DNA of 64,000 nt from Nigrospora sphaerica (lineage: Eukaryota > Ascomycota > Sordariomycetes > Amphisphaeriales > Apiosporaceae), in assembly GCA_018287875.1 (NCBI GenBank), contig JAGVVL010000001.1, positions 496,001 to 560,000 on the forward strand. Direction: 5' to 3'. Shown piece after piece: positions 1-10,303 of this stretch. Below the pieces are notes generated by a model, which was not told where the DNA came from, ran no database searches, and was given only the letters and a program-made list of their open reading frames with translations. The first letter of the stretch is position 1; every line of letters begins with the position of its first letter. Position numbers and translations under genes: made by a program.

Positions 1-1085
1 CGCGGCCGACCGTCTCGCAGGTCGACCTGCAGCGGAATTCGGAATGGACCAAAGAGTTTGGCAGCGAAGGCAACTAAAGAGAAGTGCGGGCAACAAGGGC
101 ACTCCTCCCGTTCCCTTTTTCTTCCTTCAAAACGAGACAAACCACGCGCCCTTCGGGTTCTTGGCGGGGGGGAATGGAAGCGAAACGTAGGGTTGTGAGA
201 GGCCGGGCCAAAAAGTGGCCAAAAAGTTGGCAAGAGTAGGTAGCATTAGCGAGGCGTGCCGGCGGATTATAACGGCATGGAACAGGCGTTATGGCGTTGT
301 TCTTTGATTTGCTTCCAGTTTCTTCAACCCTTTTTTATCTTATTTCACCATCATGACGGCCGAAGTCATCGCATCCCCTATGCAAGTAGAATATTTAAGA
401 CGGGGGACGGGGTCACCCACCCGAAGGAACCCATCTATCGACAGACAATCTAACATTGAGAATGATGCCGACAGGGCGGACAGTGGTTCTGCGTGGTTAT
501 GTCTATCGCGTAGATTATGTAGATACGTACATACGTACGTTGGTAAGATGCCGTGCTACGGGCCCAGTGAACAGTCCATAGGCGCGTGTTGGCACGGATC
601 ATCTTCATGTTGCCGGCGTCATACCTGAATCCCTTGATACGCCAGACGACGTACACCTCGGCAACCTACATAGTCAGCTACGTTGTGCTACCAGAGAACA
701 GTCCCATTGTTCTACAGAGGAAGACGGTCCACGGGCCGAGCAGGACGCGCGGGGTCGACGGAAATCGGGTAACATCTTTCTTTTTGATTCGCATCAGCGT
801 CCCATATACATACTCCTTATTCGCCAGAGAAAGCCCAGCAACCGATCACGCTGGGGGCGCCCGCCGTGCCTCATCCGAACGGGGTGTGGGAACGGGGTAC
901 GAAGCCCGTCACCGAGATTGTACAACGCGGGGGGTCGGTGGTGAGGGAGGAAAGCAAAACAAGCCACGATATAATTTCCCTGAACGCCAAACCATGCAAA
1001 ATCCAAAGCGGGACCCTCCTTCTTCCACTTTATGAGCCCACCCTCTTTGCCCCCTAAGCGCCCGAGCGATTCAATGCCTTCCGTC
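1..1085. other. gene-free left end / downstream of NOP56
   Basis: No convincing coding sequence is seen. Short open frames overlap on both strands and have no recognisable protein features. The part next to 1085 is presumably the 3' untranslated region of NOP56. Bases 21-40 contain a SalI-PstI run followed closely by an EcoRI site, resembling a cloning polylinker (see findings). Confidence 0.6.
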
Positions 1086-2929
1086 TTAAGACATCTCGAC
1101 GTCGGATTGCCTCTTCTTCTTCTTCTTCTTTTTCTCGCCGTCCGCCGGCTCGGGCTCCTCGTCTTCCTCGACCTTCCGCTTCTTGTCTTTTTTGTCCTTC
1201 TTCTCCTTCTTCTCCTTCTTGGCCTTCTTCTCCTTGGTACCAGGCGTCTCGGCCGTGTGGGGCGCGTCGATCATCTCCATGTCGATGGCCATGCTCTGGC
1301 CGTCGGCGAGCAGATCAGCCATAGCCTTGTCCTGGAGTGGGAGTCAGTATCAGCCGTCGCAGAAATGCAATTGGCAAGGGAGTAACGCACCATGACCTCG
1401 GAGTTCTTCTGGGGCTTCTTGCCGGTAGAGTAGAACTCAAGGCGGTCTTCGACCTGCTGGCGCAGAACCTCACCGAACTTCTTAGACGGCTGCTCGGCAA
1501 AGTTGTCGATTCTGGAGGCAATGGAGCACTTGTTGGCCAGGTATCTGGAGATACGACCCTTGTCCTTGGGGGCGGCCTTGCCGATGTAGGTGCTGTGGTA
1601 GATCTAGATGCGCGTGTGAGTCTTTGATCAACTTCTTTGCGCAAACAAAGGGTACATACGAGACCGAATTTGGGAGTGTTGGACTTGGTCTTCAGGGCAC
1701 GGAAGAGAGCCTTCTCGGCACCCAGGATCTGGAGAGTACTGGCGGGGTACTTGGACAGGTTGGTGAGCGAACCAGCCTTCTGGATCAGACGTGCAGCCAC
1801 GACTTCGCCGATCAGAGCGGCCAAGTTAGGGGCAACGGTGCTCATCTTGTCGGTCAGGTAGCTGAAGAGGGTGCGGCGGTACTCGGCCAGCTTGACGACC
1901 TTGCCGGCAAAGACGGAGATGTTCTGCACAATCGTGTCAGTGTCCCATTCTGCGCGGTATGGGCGCCACGGCGCAACTCACCTCCATGTCGACGTCGCTG
2001 ATATCACGACCCATAGAGATCTTGGCCTTGTTGATGACCTCCGAGGCCTTCTCCTCGTCTTCGTCAACCAGGGCAGCCAGCTCGTGCAGCTTGTCCTCGC
2101 CAAGGGTCGACTTGTTGCCAATGAAAAGCACCAGGCGAGCATAGTTGAGGTTGTCCGAAACGATCGAGTAGAGCTCGGGGAAGTGCCAGCCGTACCACTC
2201 GCGGACCTTCTGGGAGAACAGGTTGATGCCCTTGTCGAGGTTGTCCAAGGTGGCAATGGCCTTGATGACTAGTCACGCAACGTCAGCACCAGGCGCGACA
2301 GGGGTAGCCCGCCACGGGAGACTCACTGTGGTTGTCGTTCTTGTGGACGTTGAACTTGACCTTGCCGCGCGAGTAGGCGTGGCCGAGACCGAGCTGCGCG
2401 CGCTCCACATCGCCCTCCTCGAGACCCTTGAGCAGCTTGGCGGCGTGAAGGCGGATGCCACGCAGAAGATCGCCGACGACGTCGGACGTGTCGCCCGTCT
2501 CGCACTCGACTCCGGGGAACTCGGCCTTGATGGAACCCGCCAGGTTCTTGTCGGCAAGGCCAATGACCAGCTTGCTCTTCTTGGAAACGGGCAGGTTCAG
2601 CTCGAGGGTGGATTTGAGGTAGTCGGACATGATGCCTTCGCTAATCAGGTTGATGTTCTCGAGGGCGTCGGCGGCGTTTCTGCGAGGAGGGGTCAGCGTG
2701 CCGGCGAGCAGTAGAGGGCGCGCCATGCGGTCGGCGATCGCGCGAGCGGCTGGACTGACCTCCAGGGCGCAAAGCTGACCAGTTCGACCATCTTGCCGAA
2801 CTTGGCCAGGTCGGCATTGGCCTTCTGCACCTCCTTCAGGTGCAGACCAACAGTGTCCTGCTGGTGCACGACCTTGAAGAGGGCATAGCCCAGAGCGGAC
2901 TCGTGCAGGAGGAAGTCTATCTTCGTCAT
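1086..2929 (-). CDS. NOP56: Nucleolar protein 56 (box C/D snoRNP core protein)
   Basis: Six exons: 2929-2760, 2679-2327, 2268-1982, 1923-1660, 1603-1391 and 1331-1086. They join in frame to 510 residues. Nop56 is a scaffold of box C/D snoRNPs that guide 2'-O-methylation of rRNA in the nucleolus, with Nop58, fibrillarin and Snu13. The N-terminus has the NOP5NT pattern ([15 protein letters not shown]). Around residues 180-225 lies the NOSIC region ([12 protein letters not shown]), and residues 275-400 hold the Nop domain with the signature [18 protein letters not shown]. The last ~70 residues are runs of Lys with acidic patches ([13 protein letters not shown]), the usual nucleolar tail of eukaryotic Nop56/Nop58. 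Length and order match the family. Nop58 is the alternative, but the N-terminal [13 protein letters not shown] pattern fits Nop56. The five short introns have clean GTRNGT/YAG borders. A housekeeping gene, apparently intact. Confidence 0.96.
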
Positions 2930-4714
2930 GGTGGCGGCGGGCAGTCGGGCTGGATTGCGCTGGCGAAGTTGTCGTGCGTGACCTCTGCCTCTGGTGTAGA
3001 CGCGCAAATCCGCAGGCCGTTTTTATTTTTTCGTGCTTTGAAGCTTTCCAATTGCTCCAAAAAATTTCGGCACCAGTAGCAGCTCCCCACTAACGCGGAC
3101 TTCAATTCGCAGCGACGGGGCCATGGATAATCCGCCCCCCTGGCGTATCGTGGCTGGTGATGGCCTATGTACATCATTGTGGGTGAGCTTATTGTGGCTT
3201 TCAGGCACAGTTTCATGCTCTTGCATTGGCCAATTTATGCATTGTATAGTGCACGCTTAAACGCTTGCTAAGCGCTAGCATCGCCGATAGTTCGAACGCG
3301 ATCTGGCCCCACCGAGCCATGAGGGTTGGGCCTCTTCGAGACGTGCGTCCAATCATTGGCCAATCCCCTGCTTCTGTACTTGACCGGATCCTCAGCCTGT
3401 GGCCGTTCGTACCCCAACACCCACCAGAACCAGCCCCCCAATCCCATGTCGCTTTGTGCCTCTTGTCGATGTCGATTGGCCTGCTTTTTTCTTCTTCCTC
3501 CGGCTCCCCGGTGGCCTTGGGTATTCTTTCTTCCTCGCTGTCTCGGATATCGGGGTCGCGCGGAGTGTAGCAGTTGGGCCAGTAAAGTGGGCGAGAGTGG
3601 TAGGCAGCACCTACGTATCTCCAACAGCTACCTAAATAGTCTTATTCGACTTCGTCTGGGTTTTCACACGCAGTCATTCCGAATCACCAGGACCCATTTT
3701 GAGCCAACTCAAACTGGTCATATCCCAGCATTGGCTGTAGAAGAAATCAGTTGCTTTCACCTATGAGGTAACATCAAGAGATGAGTCAACATGACTGTCA
3801 ATTAATGTGAAAGGGAGCTGTAGTGTTGTAGTGTGATGTCGAGGCAAATCGAGGCGTGCTAACAGAATGCCGACATGAGCCGAGTGGGGAAAACCCCCCG
3901 AACTAGCTAGTTCTTGCTCTCGGCGGACTGCAGTGTTTACCTGCCAGACCTCAAAGTAACGAGACAATAGTAACCAATCTCACCAACAAAACTAAAGTTT
4001 CATCAGGCTGCAACTAGTCAAATGGTTAAAGAAAATCGTCTTGGTGGCATGCCCAGTCGCTTAACTCGAGCAGCAGTTCCTCACTATCATCGCAATGTTC
4101 AGCTCTCATAAAAAATGGCGAGTCTGAGCAAAGCGTACGTGGATGGGGTGTTCTCAAGAACGGGCCTCTGCTCAGAGATCCCGCCTCTCTCGGGAAGAAA
4201 AAAACATATGTATCTGAACGAAAGCAGGATGAAGCGAGAATACTTTCTAGGTCAGCTGAATGGCCATGGCGCATTACAGAATCGCACGAAATTCTATACC
4301 GAAACCAGAGACGTACGTTGCAAAAGCGAGTAGGGATCCATTCTTCAGCAAAACTCTGTTATCAGGTAAGGTGAAAGTTCTCAAATTTGTACGAAGTAGC
4401 ACGGCGGGATGTTCAGCCCAGCTCCATGGCAACCGAGCTAAGCAAGAGTTGTTGGATCAGCCGCCAGTAATCAAGCTCATGGCATGAACCATGACAAAAC
4501 TCTTATATAGGCCGCTCATAATAGGAGCCGGTGGAAAGTGAGTCACTCTCAAGCCTTGGACACGCATATGTGTTTTAAAAGACGCCTCTTCCTTTCTCCG
4601 GTTGTCGTCCTCGCTTTCTCTGTCCTATCAGCCACTTACGTCTCCTCGCTTATTCAAATCCTCGATTAACACAGTTCCGCCTTTCCCATACACAACCATT
4701 GGCCGGCATCCATC
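2930..4714. other. intergenic region between divergent NOP56 and secreted-protein gene
   Basis: About 1.8 kb with many short frames on both strands, none with family features or plausible splicing. It should hold the NOP56 promoter (near 2930-3200) and the promoter of the gene at 4715. Nothing else is recognised. Confidence 0.5.
4504..4510 (+). promoter_or_regulatory. TATA-like box of the secreted protein gene
   Basis: The heptamer TATATAG sits about 205 bp upstream of the ATG at 4715, followed by pyrimidine-rich sequence (4585-4680) typical of fungal promoters and leaders. Function is inferred from position only. Confidence 0.3.
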
Positions 4715-5517
4715 ATGCCTTCACTCTACAGTGTCCTTGCTGGAGCCTCCCTTGTCGGCCTCGCAGTCGCAGGCGGAAGCAAGGTACCTCGAAGCATCGG
4801 TAACAATACCTCTACCTTGGTGACCGCAACCGTGGCGAACTCCGCCAGGGACAACTTGCCTGCCATATCGTCTTCTTTGCAAATCGACCCCCGTCTCCCC
4901 AGGTCCTACACCACGATCACTCAGGTCACAACAAAGCGCATCATCACCGAGTTGGCCACGACGGTGGATCCGGTCACTGTCACCGAAACACGGCGAATCG
5001 TCATCGAATTGTCTGCCACGCCGGCTCCGTCCACCGTCACGGAGACGCCCACGACGGCGCTGTCGGCGCTGCCTACTACGCTCGTAATCACGCACAAACC
5101 CCAGCCGTCCTCCAGTGCCCCAGCGCTTGCTCCGTCAGATGGACACCACAAGGGCAATAATACCATCGGCCTGTTCGAATTTTGGCACGGGACGGCCTGT
5201 GGTATCTCCTTGCCTTTTCCCAAGCCATTCCGGGTGCAGAACTTGCCCGTCGATGTGGATCAATGTCAAACCCTTCTACGTCGGGGAGGCTTGACTATCG
5301 AGCAGATGTCCGCCGGCTGCAAACGTAAGCTGCTTTTCCCCGGCCGCCCCCTGCGCCTGTCATGCCCACTAACATCATCGCTCCAGTCTACGTGTACACA
5401 AGTCCAGTGTGCGAGGGCGCGGCCTTCCATCTTGACTTTAAGAAACACTTATGCTACAACGTTGCTTCTATGCGTGGCTTCAAGGTGGTTTGCGACAAGA
5501 GCATCAAGTTTGATTAG
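4715..5517 (+). CDS. Small secreted protein, Ser/Thr-rich stalk and six C-terminal cysteines
   Basis: Two exons, 4715-5324 and 5387-5517, give 246 residues. Residues 1-20 form a signal peptide (MPSLYSVLAGASLVGLAVAG). Residues 30-140 are rich in Ser, Thr, Val and Pro with repeated T-x-T patterns and Asn-x-Ser/Thr sites, suggesting an O-glycosylated stalk. All cysteines lie in the C-terminal third: 162, 184, 202, 212, 226 and 239, an even number suited to three disulfides. The second exon carries the last three and ends in a Lys-rich tail. There is no GPI or membrane segment at the end, so it is probably released or wall-associated. No family is recognised; it resembles fungal secreted cysteine-rich (effector-like or wall) proteins only in general form. 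The splice (CAAAC/GTAAGC, CTCCAG) is well formed and restores a cysteine-containing frame. Confidence 0.75.
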
Positions 5518-6106
5518 CATGAATGACTTGGTCGAGGACAGACAGTAGAGGTACCCAAGGCCTGTTTCAGTACGCCTCTATTCTTTCTACTGCCTTCAGC
5601 GTGTTCATGGGGAATTTGCTACTGTAAGAATAATATCCGGCTCATCATTAACAGCGGCCACGAAATCCACGGCCGCTTTATGCGCCAGGGTTTCCTGTCG
5701 CTGTGGACGCACTACCTGAAGGAGATGAGCTTCATTTAGTACAGATCGTCTTAGAGCTGAGAGGGAGCTTTACCTCCAAGATATCGACCATGACTCCTAG
5801 CTACTTCCAGAATTAGGCTGTGAGCTGCGCTTTAGTTTGCCTCTAATAGCCTCTCTATTGATGCCACGGGCCACCACTCGGATCTCCCTCTTTTATCCAA
5901 GGGCGTTCTCTCCAAAGGTTTGCTACTACTATGTCATCACGTAGTGCGCAAGGCAGCCTCTGAGCCTATCAAAATCGGTAATGGAGCAAGTTCTTTAGTA
6001 AAGACTGTCATGAAGATAACACAGTAATGAAAAAAGGACATCCTGTCAACCTAAACGGGTCGCCTGGTATCCTACAGCGCACGTTCCTTACAAACCGGGG
6101 GTTTTC
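5518..6106. other. convergent intergenic region with a short coding-like remnant
   Basis: Lies between two converging genes. A short plus-strand frame at about 5655-5740 ends in a stop and reads like the C-terminal end of a protein (contains GRFMRQGFLSLWTHYLKEM), but has no start or continuation upstream. It may be the relic of a lost gene. I see nothing else. Confidence 0.35.
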
Positions 6107-9100
6107 TCACAGCTGAGCAGAACCCCCAGCCAGACCTTTCGCTTTCCACTCCACTGCGTCTTGGAGCTTGCCTTCCAATTCTACAGTCTTTTTTTCCAAG
6201 CGCGCATTGAAGCGATGCTTGCTGCCCAGCCCATGGCCCCCTACCCGAGGGATGTTGACCTTGAGCTCACGACACAGCTCGAGGGCTTCCCGGTTCCTGC
6301 CCATGCGCTCGAGGCACAGGACGAGCTGCCACACATGTATAATGCGGTCGGGGTGCTCGCCATCGATGTCGCTAGCCTTGGCATACTGGCGCTTGTCGGT
6401 GGCCTCGCGCAAGAGCCGTTCGGCCTCGCCTAGGGCACCCTGCAGCATCAGAACCTCGGCAAACCACTTCTTTCCCGCCAACACGCCAAGGTGGCCGTCG
6501 CCCAGATCGCGCCGCGCCACCTCAAGCGTCTTGCGCATGATCCGGGCCACCTCGGCCAGCTCCGCCGGGTCATCGCGCCAGCGCTCCGCCCGGATCCGGC
6601 CCCGCTGCGCCTGGCCGTAGAGGGTGTAGGGATGGTGCCGGCCCAGGATTTGCTGGCGCCGCTCGACGACGTGCTTGCTTAGCTGGTCCGCCTCTGCCAA
6701 GTATTTTCCTCGCAACTCTGGCGTCTCCCGGCCCACAAACATCAGCGCCGCAGCAAGGTGCTCCTCGTAGATGAGCATCTCCAGCTCCGGAACGCCGTCT
6801 CCTCGCTCAGCCATCTTTCGCCGCTCATCCGTCTTTCGCCGCTCCTCCATCTTTCGCGTGAGTTCAAGGGCTTTCTGGTGTTGAAAAAGACACTGCTCAT
6901 AGTCGTTGTAAAAGAAATGTACATTCCCAATCAGGTCGATGCAGTGTATGGTCTTCTTGTGTTCCTCTCCATAGGCTGCCTGAAGACCGACGAGAGCCTG
7001 TTTACACAACTCAAAGGACTCCGTGATACGTCCCAAAGCCAGCACGCTTTCGGCCAGCTCGGTTGTAATGTCCAAGGTTTGCGGGTGCTTTGGGCCTAAC
7101 GTCTTGAGGCGGGAGGAGTAGACGGCGCGAAGTAACTCAGTGGACTCTTTTCGCCGTGTTTGGAAGAGAAGCGCCTTGGCGAGTCCCAACTTTGCCAGGT
7201 GTGCGAGTGGGTGATCGGGTCCCAAGCGTTGTACGAGATAGCCGTGCACCTCGGTCAGCAGTTCCTCGGCTTTTTTGTAGTCGCCGCACTCCAGAAACAC
7301 CCTCCCGAAGCGGGCGAGTTGCCCCATTCGCATCTGTGCCTGCCAGGGACCAGAACAGAGGTGAGTGGCCCACCGCGCCAACCTGTTGAGCCACCAGTCC
7401 CTTTCCACGCGCTTCCTGTACCGGCTGATGCGCTCCTCGATCGCACTCGAGAACTCAGAGGCCTTGATGATATGCGGCTTCAAGGCCCTTCGGAAGGCCA
7501 TATCACTGTCGCTGTTGCCGCCCACCAGACGGACCGAATTCGAGAGAATGGTCAAGGCGCACTGGCAGAACAGGGCCTGCTTGGAAACGGAGAGACTCGG
7601 CCGTTCACGTACCCACTGGTGTACAAGAGGGTGCATGGTGTACGTGTCCACGTAGTGGTCGTCCATCTCGTCGCTGCTGTTGTCGTCGGCATCGTGCCCG
7701 CTGGCGCTTCCGGTCGTCCCATTGTTCCTGATCATTTTATCGTCTCTTGTTGCTCTCATTATCAACGATCGCGACGCCAAGATCCGCAGTGCGCTGCGTA
7801 CGCGCCTTTCTACCTGCCCTTTCAAGTCACCCTCATCCAAGTTCCGTGGGTTCTTCAAAGCATCCGGCAGGACAGCTGGCAGGGAGGCGAGACTGAGCGC
7901 GGCCTGAGCCTTTTGCTGGAAACTTTGAGCCCAAGAAACCTTTGTCTGGAGACCCAGGCGCCGTAAAGTCTCGCCCTCAATCCTCTCATTTTCTGCCCGT
8001 TCCGTGTTTTCCAACATCGGGTTCAGGGCAGCTTGGATCAGGAAGTCAACCCTGATATTCTGGAAGTGTAGGAAGGAGAAGACCTGGAGCAGTTCGATTG
8101 CATCTTCAAACTGCACATCGTTCTGCGAGGCTTCCTTGAGGTGGTTGAGCGTGAGAACCTCGAAGCTAGCAAAGACGGATAATCTGTCATCTTCATCCAT
8201 TTCCCGAGACTTGATCAAGTCGTAAGGCTTGTCATTGCTGTTTGAGTTGTTTTGCCTCCAGTGCTGGCGGATAGTTTCTGCTTCTCTGTTGAAATGCCGC
8301 ATGTACTCCTTCATATCGAGAAAGAAGTGGCGGATTGCTTTCCCCGCATGAACGAGGGCCAAGGGGAGGTAGTGAAGTTGAAGACAGACGCCCTTAGCCT
8401 GGTTCATCACTTCCTCATCCTTGAGGGCCTTCTCCTTGTACTTCGACGCCGTCAGGAGTAGTTCCGTCGCATCAGCCTCACGCATGGCGCTGAGTTTGAT
8501 GTGCCCCTTTCGACCGGCTGTGCCGAAGCTGATCTTCTCGGGGTTCCTCGTGGTAACGAGAACGTATCCGGTATCCCCAGGGGGGACCAAGTCTTCGAGC
8601 AGGATATTATCGTCGTCGGCGTTATCGATAATCAACAGCCAGGGGTACATAGGATGGCGAGTTCCGAGGTGCTGCTTTGCTGCTTGTTCTGTCTCGCTTT
8701 CGCCAAAGACCTTCGCTATTTCGATAAAGCAGCTTGTAGCATTGGCTTTGCTGCTGGCGTCGATCCAGAACACTCCCCAAAATTGCCACTTTTGCTCTGC
8801 GGCGTACTTGAGCGCCATTTCCGTCTTTCCAGACCCTGGAAGACCCTGGATGACGAAGCGCTTCTGCTCGGGCTGCGCTGTGGCAGATTGTTCGAATGCC
8901 TTCCGGATTTCATCGAGCTGCTCCTTCTGGCCAATGTAATAACTATTTGCTGGCGCCCGAGTAAGAAAATGGACATTTTTCGACTTTGATCTCCATAGTC
9001 CGTGCACCTCTTCAACCTGTTTGATTGCCTCTTCCAAGATGGGCTCAATCTGCGTAGCGTTGTAGCTGAGTTGGTCTATTTTCGCCCTAAGATCCTTTGC

Positions 9101-9790
9101 TGCTTCGTAGGCCGCATAATCAGCAGCGCGTAAAGTGTCTTGGGCTTGGTCCGATGCCTTTGATTTGGCCTTCTCGCGGGCGTCTTCTGCCTCAAACATG
9201 CGCTGTTCGAGGCCCAAGGAAGTGCGCAGCAAACAAAGGACCTGCAAGTGGTGGTGAAGCTTGTTTTTCACGTCTTCGTATCCATCCAGGAGATGAAGAA
9301 ATCCTGGCATCGTACTTGGATGTGTCCCAATGGAGGTAAGTGACCGGTGAAGGTCTCCTTGCAAGGGATTGGCCGTCTCGTCAAGGCAGCGGCGTACGAC
9401 TTTTCTGATGACTTCCCAAATGCCCTGCCGATGGTGAAGACGAGATTCTTCGGCTCTCTGAAAGGCCTGTAGATGCTCGCATTCCTTGATGAGCGAGAAG
9501 GCGACATTTTCCAAGTCGAATAGACGTGGGTGTAAGTCATTGGCCCATCCTTTCTTCCAATTTGCAAGTTGCACCAGGACCATCCCTAAAGCATCGTATA
9601 GTTCCGCAGGGCCTCTGTATGAATCATTTCGGATTGCAAAAAGCCCATTACTGAATGAAGTGCCTGCGTGAGTGGGTGACGTTGAAATCCGGTGAGACAT
9701 GGGGGCGGTCGAGCTGATCGAAGAATAGCTGGCGGTCCACTTGAGGGGAAAGGAGCCCGGCATCCGGGATAAGAGAAAACCTGGCTGCAT
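6107..9790 (-). CDS. STAND/NLR-like receptor: N-terminal helical region, NB-ARC NTPase, TPR repeats
   Basis: A single open frame of 1227 residues. Residues 316-323 are a Walker A (GLPGSGKT) and 385-390 a Walker B (LLIIDNADD), followed by an NB-ARC-like region (LPLALVHAGKAI near 470-490). From about 820 to 1200 there are kinesin-light-chain-style TPR units (for example GDYKKAEELLTEVHGYLVQRLGPDHP and later LGPKHPQTLDITTELAESVLALGR). Residues 60-280 are helical and charged with no domain I recognise. In fungal NLRs this position carries the effector or adaptor module that acts after ligand-driven oligomerisation. Fungal NLRs are linked to heterokaryon incompatibility and recognition of non-self; a role here is inference. 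Three 18-bp imperfect tandem repeats at 6804-6857 encode RKMEER-RKTDER-RKMAER between TPRs. The true start could be later (Met11, Met31) or in an unseen upstream exon. Confidence 0.88.
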   Translation of the reverse strand: MQPGFLLSRMPGSFPLKWTASYSSISSTAPMSHRISTSPTHAGTSFSNGLFAIRNDSYRGPAELYDALGMVLVQLANWKKGWANDLHPRLFDLENVAFSLIKECEHLQAFQRAEESRLHHRQGIWEVIRKVVRRCLDETANPLQGDLHRSLTSIGTHPSTMPGFLHLLDGYEDVKNKLHHHLQVLCLLRTSLGLEQRMFEAEDAREKAKSKASDQAQDTLRAADYAAYEAAKDLRAKIDQLSYNATQIEPILEEAIKQVEEVHGLWRSKSKNVHFLTRAPANSYYIGQKEQLDEIRKAFEQSATAQPEQKRFVIQGLPGSGKTEMALKYAAEQKWQFWGVFWIDASSKANATSCFIEIAKVFGESETEQAAKQHLGTRHPMYPWLLIIDNADDDNILLEDLVPPGDTGYVLVTTRNPEKISFGTAGRKGHIKLSAMREADATELLLTASKYKEKALKDEEVMNQAKGVCLQLHYLPLALVHAGKAIRHFFLDMKEYMRHFNREAETIRQHWRQNNSNSNDKPYDLIKSREMDEDDRLSVFASFEVLTLNHLKEASQNDVQFEDAIELLQVFSFLHFQNIRVDFLIQAALNPMLENTERAENERIEGETLRRLGLQTKVSWAQSFQQKAQAALSLASLPAVLPDALKNPRNLDEGDLKGQVERRVRSALRILASRSLIMRATRDDKMIRNNGTTGSASGHDADDNSSDEMDDHYVDTYTMHPLVHQWVRERPSLSVSKQALFCQCALTILSNSVRLVGGNSDSDMAFRRALKPHIIKASEFSSAIEERISRYRKRVERDWWLNRLARWATHLCSGPWQAQMRMGQLARFGRVFLECGDYKKAEELLTEVHGYLVQRLGPDHPLAHLAKLGLAKALLFQTRRKESTELLRAVYSSRLKTLGPKHPQTLDITTELAESVLALGRITESFELCKQALVGLQAAYGEEHKKTIHCIDLIGNVHFFYNDYEQCLFQHQKALELTRKMEERRKTDERRKMAERGDGVPELEMLIYEEHLAAALMFVGRETPELRGKYLAEADQLSKHVVERRQQILGRHHPYTLYGQAQRGRIRAERWRDDPAELAEVARIMRKTLEVARRDLGDGHLGVLAGKKWFAEVLMLQGALGEAERLLREATDKRQYAKASDIDGEHPDRIIHVWQLVLCLERMGRNREALELCRELKVNIPRVGGHGLGSKHRFNARLEKKTVELEGKLQDAVEWKAKGLAGGSAQL
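6804..6857 (-). repeat. three 18-bp imperfect tandem repeats inside the receptor gene
   Basis: Units at 6804-6821, 6822-6839 and 6840-6857 differ by a few bases. They keep the reading frame and add a charged six-residue unit (RK-x-x-ER) each, in a linker between TPR repeats. Confidence 0.85.
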
Positions 9791-10303
9791 AAGTACTTAC
9801 ACACTACAGGTAAGCGTAACGCTTGCGCGCTTGACCCTGGTCAATCACCTGCAGGTTCTGCAGGTAAGCGCCCAAGCCCCTGTTTGAGGCTGGGACCTCG
9901 CTTCGAAAGTGCAGGACAGCCTGCCTCACCTGGCACAGAGCACATGTACTGTTACTTGCGAAGGGGCTGGGCCAGGCAAGACGGGCTGTAGAGGGGGCAA
10001 TGCCGGCTTCGCCCTTGTGCGCCGTCGTACTAAACGCCAGCGTAGGATGTGATAACCGGATAGCCCTCAGCCCCGTAGTAAACTATCTCGTTTGATCAAC
10101 CCTACTGGGACTCTGAGCAACAGGCAGAAACTTGATATTAAAATAGGGAAGATGCAAGACGTAGAAAATGTACGAGACATGGCTCGCGGTAGCCGTCTGT
10201 CAACAGCTGCCGGGACTTTCATACACTAGTCCGTTTCTGCTAAAATCAAGGCCCCTGTATCAGGTGCAAAGTGCCAACCACTTCGACATACCTAACGTAG
10301 CAG
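9791..10303. other. intergenic region upstream of the receptor gene
   Basis: About 510 bp between the receptor start and the P450 stop, both on the minus strand. It holds CTGCAGGT-type short direct repeats near 9808-9865 (cacctgcaggttctgcaggt). It presumably contains the receptor promoter and the P450 3' untranslated region. No gene is seen. Confidence 0.5.
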
